In this document: positions 51,486 to 58,901 of the stretch, in pieces
Numbering within the stretch: the stretch's first letter is position 1
Layout: the number at the start of each line of letters is the position of its first letter
Assembly: GCF_008704205.1 (NCBI RefSeq)
Contig: NZ_VXLC01000040.1
Coordinates: 33,856 to 97,855 of the forward strand
DNA from: Nocardia colli
GTDB lineage: Bacteria > Actinomycetota > Actinomycetes > Mycobacteriales > Mycobacteriaceae
DNA length: 64,000 nucleotides
Reading direction: 5' to 3'
Notes under the pieces: generated by a model
The model's database searches: none
What the model saw: only the letters and a program-made list of their open reading frames with translations
What the model was told of the DNA's origin: nothing
Made by a program: the position numbers and the translations under genes

Positions 51486-52844
51486 GTGGAGCTGCATGAC
51501 CTGATCGATGGATTGCCCGATGGTGCTGTGGTCACCGACCCCGACCTGCTCGCGAGCTACCGGCAGGACTGGGCACGTGACCCCGACGCCGGCACGCCGC
51601 TTGCCGTGGTCCGCGCGACCGGCACCGACGATGTCGCGGCGACGTTGCGCTGGGCGCACGAGCGACGGATCCCGGTGGTGCCGCGCGGCGCCGGCTCCGG
51701 GCTGTCCGGCGGCGCGACCGCGGTGGACGGTGGTCTGGTGCTGAGCACCGAGCGGATGCGGGCGATCGCGATCGACCCGGTCACCCGGACCGCGGTGGTG
51801 CAGCCCGGACTGCTGAACGCCGAGGTCAAGCGCGCGGTCGCCGAGCACGGGCTCTGGTATCCGCCGGACCCGTCGTCGTTCGAGATCTGCTCGATCGGCG
51901 GCAACGCGGCCACCAACGCGGGCGGGCTGTGCTGCGTGAAGTACGGCGTGACAACCGATTACGTGCTCGGCATGGAGGTGGTGCTGGCCGACGGGACGGT
52001 GCTGCGGCTCGGCGGGCCACGGCTCAAGGACTCGGCCGGGCTGTCGCTGACCAAACTGTTCGTCGGTAGCGAGGGCACGCTCGGCATCATCACCGAGCTG
52101 ACGCTGCGCCTGCTGCCCGCGCAACCGCCGCAGAGCACGGTCGTCGCGACCTTCGCGTCGCTGAGCGCCGCGGTCGACGCGATTCTCGCCATCACCGGTG
52201 AATTGCGGCCCTCCATGCTGGAATTCATGGACTCGGTGTCGATCAACGCGGTCGAGGACGAGTTGCGCATGGGGTTGGATCGCGAAGCAGCGGCATTGCT
52301 GGTCGCCCGTTCGGACGCGCCGGGCGAATTCGCCAGGCGGGAGGCCGAAATCATGGTCGCCGCATGCGAAAAGGCGGGCGCGGCAGAGGTTTTCCATACC
52401 GAAGATCCCGAAGAGGGTGAAGCCTTCACGGCGGCACGGCGTTTCGCCATTCCGGCGGTGCAGAAGCTGGGCACGCTCTTGCTCGAGGATGTCGGTGTTC
52501 CGCTGCCGCGACTGGGCGACCTGGTGACCGGCGTCGCCGCGATCGCCGAGCGCAACGACGTGATGGTTTCGGTGATCGCGCACGCCGGCGACGGCAACAC
52601 GCACCCGCTGATCGTGCACGACCCGGACGACGCCGCCATGACCGAGCGCGCGCACCGAGCGTTCGGCGAGATCATGGACCTGGCGATCGCGCTCGGCGGC
52701 ACCATCACCGGGGAGCACGGCGTCGGGCGGCTGAAAAAGGCGTGGCTGCCCGATCAGCTCGGCGCCGACGTCATGGCCCTGACCCACCGGATCAAAGACG
52801 CGCTCGACCCGAACGGCATCCTGAATCCAGGCGCAATTCTCTAG
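51486..52844 (+). CDS. FAD-linked oxidase, GlcD/D-lactate dehydrogenase type
   Basis: A 452-aa VAO-fold flavoprotein. The FAD-binding PP-loop region is VVPRGAGSGLSGGATAVDGG, followed by SIGGNAATNAGGLCCVKYG. The C-terminal domain ends GTITGEHGVGRLKKAWL...LDPNGILNPG. It oxidises 2-hydroxyacids such as glycolate or D-lactate. TAGCGT six nt before GTG 51486 suggests a leaderless transcript. No GlcE/GlcF partners are adjacent. Confidence 0.9.
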   Translation: MELHDLIDGLPDGAVVTDPDLLASYRQDWARDPDAGTPLAVVRATGTDDVAATLRWAHERRIPVVPRGAGSGLSGGATAVDGGLVLSTERMRAIAIDPVTRTAVVQPGLLNAEVKRAVAEHGLWYPPDPSSFEICSIGGNAATNAGGLCCVKYGVTTDYVLGMEVVLADGTVLRLGGPRLKDSAGLSLTKLFVGSEGTLGIITELTLRLLPAQPPQSTVVATFASLSAAVDAILAITGELRPSMLEFMDSVSINAVEDELRMGLDREAAALLVARSDAPGEFARREAEIMVAACEKAGAAEVFHTEDPEEGEAFTAARRFAIPAVQKLGTLLLEDVGVPLPRLGDLVTGVAAIAERNDVMVSVIAHAGDGNTHPLIVHDPDDAAMTERAHRAFGEIMDLAIALGGTITGEHGVGRLKKAWLPDQLGADVMALTHRIKDALDPNGILNPGAIL

Positions 52845-52885
52845 TCCACGGAACATTCCCGGTCGCGAAGGAGTTTCACCAGATC

Positions 52886-53170
52886 ATGACCACCAGGCTC
52901 GAGCACAACGTCGACGACACTCGTTTCGAGATCTATCTCGACGACACCCTCGCCGGCTACGCCGACTACGCCCAGCGCGACGATCCGAAGGTCCGCGACT
53001 TTCATCACACAATGACCTTTCCAGAATTCCGCGGCCGCGGCGTCGCCGCCGAGGTCGTCGAATACGCGCTCAAAGACTCCCGCGACAACGGCTACTCTGT
53101 CATCCCGACCTGCTGGTACGTCGAGAAGTACATCGGCGAACACCGCGAATACGCCGACCTGGTCGGCTGA
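52886..53170 (+). CDS. YjdJ-type GNAT-like N-acetyltransferase
   Basis: A 94-aa mini-GNAT with the acetyl-CoA loop FPEFRGRGVAAEVVEYAL and the end VIPTCWYVEKYI. It starts at ATG 52886, with AAGGAG further upstream. Small proteins of this type acetylate unknown acceptors. A hairpin follows its stop. Confidence 0.85.
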   Translation: MTTRLEHNVDDTRFEIYLDDTLAGYADYAQRDDPKVRDFHHTMTFPEFRGRGVAAEVVEYALKDSRDNGYSVIPTCWYVEKYIGEHREYADLVG

Positions 53171-53174
53171 TTTC

Positions 53175-53199
53175 ACGGGTCACCCATGCGGTGACCCGT
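53175..53199 (+). terminator. hairpin after the acetyltransferase gene
   Basis: ACGGGTCAC (53175-53183) and GTGACCCGT (53191-53199) are perfect 9-bp arms around a 7-nt loop, followed only by TTT. It lies 2 bp before the tRNA start, so it probably ends the upstream transcript. Confidence 0.6.
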
Positions 53200-53201
53200 T
53201 T

Positions 53202-53274
53202 GCCCTCGTAGCCCAATGGCAGAGGCAACGGATTCAAAACCCGTCCAGTGTCAGTTCGACTCTGACCGAGGGCA
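53202..53274 (+). tRNA. tRNA with CAA anticodon (Leu), short variable loop
   Basis: The acceptor stem GCCCTCG (53202-53208) pairs with CGAGGGC (53267-53273), and the discriminator is A. The D arm is GCC...GGC and the T arm is GTCAG-TTCGACT-CTGAC. The anticodon loop is TTCAAAA with anticodon CAA, and the last anticodon-stem pair is an A-C mismatch. The variable loop is only about 5 nt, whereas bacterial tRNA-Leu normally has a long variable arm. No CCA is encoded. Confidence 0.8.
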
Positions 53275-53287
53275 CAACTATCGGCGG

Positions 53288-53785
53288 CTATTCCGCGTCG
53301 CGGTAACCAGGATGAACGCCCGGCGCCAACTCCCGGGCGGCGACCAGACGATCGAGTAGGTCGGCGAATTGCCGATACTCGGCGTCCGACAGCGCCGCGG
53401 TCAATTCCGTTTCGTGCGCTACCGCCACGGTGGCCAGGCCGGCCAGCAGCTTGCCCGCTGCCGCGGTGAGGTGCAGTTCGTGGTTGCGGCGGTCGGTGGC
53501 GCTGCGCCGGCGTTCGATGAGGCCCTTGCTGTCCAGGGGATCGATCAGGGCGACCACCCGGCTGGGGACGACGCCGAGTGCGGCGGCGAGTGAGCGCTGA
53601 CTGCGGCCGGGTTCGGCGGCGATCATCCGCAGAATGCCGACTTCCGGTGGGGTGAGCCCGATTTCGGCGATGCGTTCGGAAAAGCGTTGCGTCGCATGCG
53701 CGCCCAGCTGGGCCAGGCCGAAGGCCACCGCGCGCATCGGGCGCGCCTGCCCCTGCTCGACAACCTCTTGCTCCGATTCGGCCAC
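53288..53785 (-). CDS. MarR family regulator
   Basis: A 165-aa winged-helix protein. The recognition region is SQRSLAAALGVVPSRVVALID, followed by the wing RRSATDRRNHELHLT. GTG 53785 has TACGAT six nt upstream, so it is probably leaderless. It is divergent from a membrane-protein/SGNH-hydrolase pair across a perfect inverted repeat, and is their likely repressor. Confidence 0.88.
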   Translation of the reverse strand: MAESEQEVVEQGQARPMRAVAFGLAQLGAHATQRFSERIAEIGLTPPEVGILRMIAAEPGRSQRSLAAALGVVPSRVVALIDPLDSKGLIERRRSATDRRNHELHLTAAAGKLLAGLATVAVAHETELTAALSDAEYRQFADLLDRLVAARELAPGVHPGYRDAE

Positions 53786-53807
53786 GCGGCTATCGTACCC
53801 ATCGGAT

Positions 53808-53831
53808 AATCGTTCACCAATAAGAACGATT
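53808..53831. promoter_or_regulatory. MarR-type operator
   Basis: AATCGTTC (53808-53815) and GAACGATT (53824-53831) are perfect 8-bp arms with an AT-rich 8-bp spacer. They are centred in the 67-bp region between the MarR gene and the membrane-protein gene. Confidence 0.65.
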
Positions 53832-53852
53832 CACAGTCAAGAACGGATTGAC

Positions 53853-54533
53853 ATGGCGCTTTCAGCACCAACTCCCCTCGATCGACCAGCGATAAGCCTC
53901 GAACCACCGCTCGGCCCGCTCGCGGCCGTTGCCGCCGGGCTGTTCGTCGCCGGGCTCGTCCTCAGCACGGTTCTGGCCGGTGGCAGCCCGTTTCCGTCGC
54001 CGTTCGGATCGGCCGACGACGCGTTCGCCTACTTCCGCGACCATTCCGGCGCCGTCCGCACCGGCGCGGTGCTGCAATTCGCCAGCGCCATCCCGCTGGT
54101 CCTTTACGTGGCGGGCGTCGCGGCTCGGGTGCGGCGGATCGCCGACGGATTCGCACCGGCGCTCACGACGATCGGCGGCACGCTCGCCGCGGCCTTCCTG
54201 ATCTGCTCCGCCGTGGTCAGCTGGGTGCTCACCGTGCCGGAGGTGGCCACCGACCCGGCGCTGATCCGCGCGCTGCACACCCTCGCGTTTCTGTGCGGCG
54301 GACCCGGAAATGTGATGCCGACCGGCCTGCTCATCGCGGGAATCGCGCTCAGCGCACGGCCCCGACGACGGCTCGCGCCGTGGCTGCTGACGGCGGGGCT
54401 GGTGATCGCGTTCATCGCGCTGTGCACCACCGCGTCGCTGACCGTCACCGCCGCCGCTTTCCTGCTACCCATCGCCCGCTTCACCGGAATGGCCTGGCTG
54501 ATCGCCGTGGGCTTCCTCCTACCTCGTTCATAA
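53853..54533 (+). CDS. hypothetical multi-pass membrane protein
   Basis: A 226-aa protein with about six hydrophobic segments (AAVAAGLFVAGLVLSTVL, LQFASAIPLVLYVAGVA and others). No family is recognised with certainty. The extracytoplasmic loop FGSADDAFAYFRDHSGAVRTG resembles DUF4386-like proteins. It is under the MarR divergent promoter and 18 bp before the SGNH hydrolase gene, so the two form an operon. Confidence 0.7.
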   Translation: MALSAPTPLDRPAISLEPPLGPLAAVAAGLFVAGLVLSTVLAGGSPFPSPFGSADDAFAYFRDHSGAVRTGAVLQFASAIPLVLYVAGVAARVRRIADGFAPALTTIGGTLAAAFLICSAVVSWVLTVPEVATDPALIRALHTLAFLCGGPGNVMPTGLLIAGIALSARPRRRLAPWLLTAGLVIAFIALCTTASLTVTAAAFLLPIARFTGMAWLIAVGFLLPRS

Positions 54534-54551
54534 CTCCCCGGAAGGAACACC

Positions 54552-55367
54552 ATGACCACCCAGATGGCCGCCAAGCTGGCCCGATTCCAGCGGCCCGAAC
54601 TGTCGCTCCCGTTCCTGAACGGCATCGACGACGCGCATATCGCGGCGCTGTTCGGACTCACCGCAGACGAATATCACTCGCTGCGTGCGGAATTCGCCGA
54701 ACAGGCCCGCACGGCGGCGGCCGGACTGCTCACCGAGGCGTGGGTCGCCGCCCAGGTCGATCAATTGCCGTTCGCGCCCGGCGCTCACGTGGTCGCGCTC
54801 GGCGAGAGCAGCACCGCCGATCGGTTGTCCTGGTTCGAAATCCTGCGGCACCTGCTCGAGCTGCGGCGACCGGACGACGGGATCACCCTCACCAATCTGG
54901 CCGTGTCCGGGGCGACGACCACGCAGACTTTGAAAAGTATTGCCGCGCTGAGCTTCCGGCGTCCGGACTGGGTGCTGTGCCAACTCGGCGCCAATGACGC
55001 GCAACGACTCGGCAGCGACGGGCCGCGCGTGGTCAGCGCCGAAGAGACGGCCCGCAACCTCAGCCTGCTGCACGACGAAGGTGTGCGTTTGAGTGGCGCA
55101 CAGTGGATCTGGCTCACCCCGCACGACATGGACGAGGCACTGATCGCGGCCTATCCCCCATTTCAGCAGGCGCAGATCAGCTGGCGCACAAAGGATCACG
55201 AGGAGACGGCACGACTACTACTCGACCGACCGGAACCGGCGATCGACACCCTCGGCGTCACGCGTCCCGGCTCAGGCCTGTTCGAGCCGGACGGCGTGCA
55301 CCTCACCCCGGCGGGACAGATCGCCGTCGCCCGCATCGTCGTCTCCACGCTCGCCGAAATCTCCTGA
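54552..55367 (+). CDS. SGNH/GDSL hydrolase
   Basis: A 271-aa esterase-fold protein. Block I is ALGESSTADRLSW with the nucleophile Ser, block II NLAVSGATTTQT supplies the Gly, block III is LGANDAQR and block V is DGVHLTPAGQ with Asp/His. No signal peptide is present, so it is cytoplasmic. ATG 54552 follows GGAAGG. It is probably induced together with the upstream membrane protein when MarR is released. Confidence 0.85.
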   Translation: MTTQMAAKLARFQRPELSLPFLNGIDDAHIAALFGLTADEYHSLRAEFAEQARTAAAGLLTEAWVAAQVDQLPFAPGAHVVALGESSTADRLSWFEILRHLLELRRPDDGITLTNLAVSGATTTQTLKSIAALSFRRPDWVLCQLGANDAQRLGSDGPRVVSAEETARNLSLLHDEGVRLSGAQWIWLTPHDMDEALIAAYPPFQQAQISWRTKDHEETARLLLDRPEPAIDTLGVTRPGSGLFEPDGVHLTPAGQIAVARIVVSTLAEIS

Positions 55368-55380
55368 CCGGCAACGAAAA

Positions 55381-55411
55381 GGCGGCGCCGAGAACGAATC
55401 TCGGCGCCGCC
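55381..55411. terminator. bidirectional hairpin terminator between SGNH hydrolase and fadE25
   Basis: GGCGGCGCCGAGA (55381-55393) and TCTCGGCGCCGCC (55399-55411) are perfect 13-bp arms with a 5-nt loop. On the minus strand TTTT follows, ending the fadE25 transcript. Confidence 0.85.
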
Positions 55412-55426
55412 TCAGTTATCGAACGC

Positions 55427-56584
55427 TCAGCGCAGCAGCGCGCGGGACATGACCAGACGCTGGATCTGGTTGGTGCCCTCGTAGATCTGGGTGATCTTCG
55501 CGTCGCGCATCATGCGCTCCACCGGGAAGTCGGTGGTGTAGCCGGCGCCGCCGAACAGCTGGACGGCGTTGGTGGTCACCTCCATTGCGACGTCGGAGGC
55601 GAAACACTTGGCGGCGGCGGAGATGAAGCCGAGGTTCTTCTCGCCGCGCTCGGCGCGGGCGGCCGAGGTGTAGACCATGAGGCGGGCGGCCTCGATCTTC
55701 ATCGCCATGTCGGCGAGCATGAACTGGGTGTTCTGGAAATCGGCGATCGCCTTGCCGAACTGCTTGCGGTCCTTGGTGTAGGCGATGGCCGCGTCGAGCG
55801 CGCCCTGCGCGAGGCCGACGGCCTGCGCGCCGATGGTCGGGCGGGTGTGGTCGAGGGTCTGCAGCGCGGTCTTGAAGCCGGTGCCCGGCTCGCCGACGAT
55901 GCGGTCACCCGGCACCCGGCAGTTCTCGAAATACAGTTCCGCCGTGGGCGATCCCTTGATGCCGAGCTTGTGCTCGAGCGGGCCGACCACGAAACCCTCG
56001 TCGTCCTTGTGCACCAGGAACGCCGAAATGCCGTTGGCGCCCTTGTCCGCATCGGTCACCGCCATGACGGTGTACCAGGAAGACTTGCCGCCGTTGGTGA
56101 TCCAGCACTTGGAGCCGTTGAGGATCCAGTCGTCGCCCTCCTGCTTCGCGCGGGTGCGCATGCTGGCGGCGTCGGAACCGGCCTCGCGCTCGGACAGCGC
56201 GTAGGAGGCCATCTCGCCGTTGACGATGTCGGCGAGCACCTTCTGCTTGAGTTCCTCGGAGCCGTTGAGGATCAGGCCCATGGTGCCGAGCTTGTTGACC
56301 GCGGGGATGAGCGAGGAGGAACCGCAGACGCGAGCGACCTCTTCGATCACGATGCAGGTGGCCACCGAGTCGGCGCCCTGGCCGCCGTAGGCCTCCGGCA
56401 CGTGCACCGCGTTGAAGCCGGCGGCGTTGAGCGCGGTGAGCGCCTCCTCCGGGAAGCGGGAGTTGCCGTCGACGTCCTTCGCGTGCGGCGCGATCTCCTT
56501 CTCCGCCAGACCGCGGATGGCCGCACGCAGTTCGTCGTGGAAGTCCTCGAGCTTGAACAGGTCGAAATCGGGGTTTCCCGCCAT
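55427..56584 (-). CDS. fadE25: acyl-CoA dehydrogenase FadE25
   Basis: A 385-aa flavoenzyme that matches what I remember of mycobacterial FadE25 closely over its whole length (NPDFDLFKL start, ALSEREAGSDAASMRTRAK, VQLFGGAGYTTDFPVERMMR, QIYEGTNQIQRLVMSRALL end). The catalytic Glu region YEGTNQIQ is intact. It acts in fatty-acid or branched-chain acyl oxidation. ATG 56584 has AGGAG upstream. Its neighbours purE, purK and gtrA repeat the mycobacterial order. Confidence 0.93.
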   Translation of the reverse strand: MAGNPDFDLFKLEDFHDELRAAIRGLAEKEIAPHAKDVDGNSRFPEEALTALNAAGFNAVHVPEAYGGQGADSVATCIVIEEVARVCGSSSLIPAVNKLGTMGLILNGSEELKQKVLADIVNGEMASYALSEREAGSDAASMRTRAKQEGDDWILNGSKCWITNGGKSSWYTVMAVTDADKGANGISAFLVHKDDEGFVVGPLEHKLGIKGSPTAELYFENCRVPGDRIVGEPGTGFKTALQTLDHTRPTIGAQAVGLAQGALDAAIAYTKDRKQFGKAIADFQNTQFMLADMAMKIEAARLMVYTSAARAERGEKNLGFISAAAKCFASDVAMEVTTNAVQLFGGAGYTTDFPVERMMRDAKITQIYEGTNQIQRLVMSRALLR

Positions 56585-56614
56585 GGGGCTCACTCCTGGT
56601 CGTCGGTACATGTC

Positions 56615-56693
56615 GGCACTCAGTGCCACACCGTTCTCAAGTATACGCCCAGGAATGGCCGCAACGTGCGGATACTTCCTGGCACTCAGTGTC
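56615..56693. promoter_or_regulatory. two operator palindromes flanking the fadE25 promoter
   Basis: GGCACTCAGTGCC (56615-56627, perfect) and GGCACTCAGTGTC (56681-56693, one change) are 66 bp apart. TATACT on the minus strand (56640-56645) lies between them as a -10 box. Sites on both sides of a promoter suit repression by the TetR encoded just upstream. Confidence 0.7.
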
Positions 56694-56715
56694 AGATTGG
56701 TCGCACTGACCTAGA

Positions 56716-57396
56716 TCAAAGACTACCGAGTTTGCGGGCCACGAGATCGGCGACCTGCCGGGGTGGGGTGTCGCGCGGGAACACCGCGATCACCAGCTCG
56801 TCGACCGGGCGGCGGGGCGTGCCGCGCGGGATCGCGGACAGTTCGACGCGCAGGTCCGCGGCGCCCGCGTCGGACTCGCCGCGCACCATGCGACGCAGCA
56901 GATAGTTGTGCGTCGCGGTCACCGCGGCGGTGTACTGCACCCGCGCCAGGTCCGGCACCTCGGGCAGCCGGTCCCGCAGGTAATCGGTGAACAGCCGCTC
57001 GTACCGGAACACCGTCACGATCTCCCGCTCGCGCAATGCCGGCACCCGCCGCACCACCTGATACCGCCGCGCCGCGATCTCCCGCCACTGGGTGAACCGC
57101 TCGAACACCTGAACCACGGCCTCGCACACCGTCTCCCACGGATCCCCCGGCTCCCCCGCGAGAAACTCCGCCGCCTGCGCCAGCTGCGACTCATGATCGG
57201 CGAAGATCACATCCTCTTTCGATCGAAACTGCCGAAAGAACGTCCGCCGCGATATCCCCGCCGCCTCCGCGATCTCATCGACAGTCGTCGCCTCATACCC
57301 CTTCTCAGCAAACAACCGCAACGCCTGATCGACAACCGTCAGCCGAAACCGCGTGTTGTCGTCCCCGCTACGCGGGCGGATGTCACCAGTAGTCAC
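56716..57396 (-). CDS. TetR family regulator, probable fadE25 regulator
   Basis: A 226-aa protein with the HTH VDEIAEAAGISRRTFFRQFRSKEDVIF, the FRxF form typical of MftR-like and lipid-responsive actinobacterial TetRs. GTG 57396 has TACGGT six nt upstream, so it is probably leaderless. It precedes fadE25 in the same direction, with the two GGCACTCAGTGCC sites between them. Confidence 0.87.
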   Translation of the reverse strand: MTTGDIRPRSGDDNTRFRLTVVDQALRLFAEKGYEATTVDEIAEAAGISRRTFFRQFRSKEDVIFADHESQLAQAAEFLAGEPGDPWETVCEAVVQVFERFTQWREIAARRYQVVRRVPALREREIVTVFRYERLFTDYLRDRLPEVPDLARVQYTAAVTATHNYLLRRMVRGESDAGAADLRVELSAIPRGTPRRPVDELVIAVFPRDTPPRQVADLVARKLGSL

Positions 57397-57445
57397 GCCC
57401 TCACCGTAGCGAGACCACCCACCACGCCAGGGCGGCGCGGCTCTC

Positions 57446-57474
57446 TTTCGAATATTTCGTTTGTTTCGTATACT
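57446..57474 (+). promoter_or_regulatory. AT-rich promoter of the antitoxin/PIN pair with direct repeats
   Basis: TTTCGAATA and TTTCGTATA recur about 20 bp apart in an island that is strikingly AT-rich for this genome. TATACT (57469-57474) is a good -10 box. The repeats are likely autoregulatory sites for the antitoxin. Confidence 0.5.
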
Positions 57475-57495
57475 GCGAATGAGGAGGTGGTTGCG

Positions 57496-57951
57496 GTGAA
57501 CATGAAGGCGGCGAAGCGCACCGAGCCCGGGAAGATCGACCCCGAGGTGGCCGCGCGCGCAATGCGGAGGATCAAGGACTACCTCATGCGGCACCCCGCC
57601 GAGCAGAACATCCGGGTCATGCAGGAGCACCCCGGCGAGGAAGCCCTGGTCCTGCCCCGAGAAGCCGTCAGCCTGCTGGCGTTCATCCTGGCGCAAGCCG
57701 CCGAAGGTCGAGGCGTATCGGTGGTCCCATCGCATGCCGAGCTCACCACCCAGCAGGCAGCAGACATGCTGAACGTCTCCCGGCCTTACGTGGTGGCGTT
57801 GCTGGAGGGTGGTGAGATCCCGTTTCGACTGGTCGGTAGGCACCGACGAGTCAGGTACGAAGACCTCAAGGCATACCAGAAGCAGCACGAGGCGAAGAGC
57901 AAGGCGGCAGCAGACGAGTTGGCCGCTCTCGGCCAAGACCTCGGCATCTGA
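57496..57951 (+). CDS. excisionase-type HTH antitoxin
   Basis: A 151-aa protein whose MerR/excisionase-like helix (LTTQQAADMLNVSRPYVVALLEGGEIPFRLVGRHRRVRYEDL) is typical of antitoxins paired with actinobacterial PIN toxins. It starts at GTG 57496, 8 nt after GAGGAGG. An ATG at 57502 is the alternative. The PIN gene begins 2 bp after its stop. Confidence 0.82.
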   Translation: MNMKAAKRTEPGKIDPEVAARAMRRIKDYLMRHPAEQNIRVMQEHPGEEALVLPREAVSLLAFILAQAAEGRGVSVVPSHAELTTQQAADMLNVSRPYVVALLEGGEIPFRLVGRHRRVRYEDLKAYQKQHEAKSKAAADELAALGQDLGI

Positions 57952-57953
57952 AC

Positions 57954-58385
57954 ATGGCCTTCGTCGTGGTGTACGACGCCAACGAGAAGCTGGCCAGGCT
58001 GCGCAAACTCATGAATGACGCCGTCCCGGACTGCCGAGTCGACGGCTACGAACCACTGATCGAGGGCCTGAAGCTGCCCGATCCCGATGATCGACATGTC
58101 CTCGCGGCGGCGATCAAATCGGGCGCACAGGTCATCGTCACCTCGAACCTCACGGACTTCCCGGCAGAAGCGTTGGCCCCCTGGAACATTGAGGCGAAGA
58201 GTCCGGACGACTTCGTGCTCGACCAGATCGACCTCGATGATCGCGTGGTCTGGGCGTGCATCCAGCAGATCGCGGACTCGCACACCAATCCACCAGAGAC
58301 TATCGAGGACGTAATCGACGCCCTCGATAGTGCGGGTTTGGTGGAATCCGTTGCGGCGCTGCGGGTGGGCAGTCGCAACCGCTGA
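57954..58385 (+). CDS. PIN-domain toxin, apparently shortened by an internal in-frame deletion
   Basis: A 143-aa protein. It opens with the PIN motif VVVYDAN (Asp8) but passes at once into EKLARLRKLMNDAV. Full-length relatives that I remember have about 45 residues between YDAN and this helix, including the second conserved acidic residue. The rest (LPDPDDRHVLAAAIKSGAQVIVTSNLTDFP) is intact. The reading frame is kept, so this is a deletion rather than a frameshift. RNase activity is probably lost, while antitoxin binding might persist. Confidence 0.7.
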   Translation: MAFVVVYDANEKLARLRKLMNDAVPDCRVDGYEPLIEGLKLPDPDDRHVLAAAIKSGAQVIVTSNLTDFPAEALAPWNIEAKSPDDFVLDQIDLDDRVVWACIQQIADSHTNPPETIEDVIDALDSAGLVESVAALRVGSRNR

Positions 58386-58901
58386 TCAGCCGAGGAGTTT
58401 GGTGCGGAGGGCTTGGTCTTTTTCGAGGACCATTTTTTCCAGGCCGGCTTGGAATTGCTCCATGCGGGTGCGGAGGGGGGCGTTGTGGGCGGCGAGGATG
58501 CGGACGGCGAGGAGGCCGGCGTTGCGGGCGCCGCCGATGGAGACGGTGGCTACGGGGACGCCGGCGGGCATTTGGACGATGGAGAGGAGGGAGTCCATGC
58601 CGTCGAGGTATTTGAGCGGGACGGGGACGCCGATCACCGGGAGGGGGGTGGCGGAGGCGACCATGCCGGGGAGGTGCGCGGCGCCGCCGGCGCCGGCGAT
58701 GATGACCTGGAGACCGCGGGCTGCGGCGTCGCGGGCGTAGTCGAGCATGCGCTGCGGGGTGCGGTGGGCCGAGACGACGCCGACCTCGAAGCGAATGCCG
58801 AACTCCGCCAACGCTTCCGCGGCGGCCTCCATGGTGGGCCAGTCGGAGTCGCTGCCCATGATCAGGCCGACCTGCGGGCCGTTCACGTCGTGCTCACTCA
58901 T
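58386..58901 (-). CDS. purE: N5-carboxyaminoimidazole ribonucleotide mutase
   Basis: A 171-aa class I PurE that converts N5-CAIR to CAIR in purine synthesis. The motifs are GLIMGSDSDWPTM, VVSAHRTPQRM with the catalytic His, and IAGAGGAAHLPGMVAS. It overlaps the end of purK by 8 bp, giving a purKE operon on the minus strand. It abuts the PIN gene stop with no gap. Confidence 0.95.
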   Translation of the reverse strand: MSEHDVNGPQVGLIMGSDSDWPTMEAAAEALAEFGIRFEVGVVSAHRTPQRMLDYARDAAARGLQVIIAGAGGAAHLPGMVASATPLPVIGVPVPLKYLDGMDSLLSIVQMPAGVPVATVSIGGARNAGLLAVRILAAHNAPLRTRMEQFQAGLEKMVLEKDQALRTKLLG

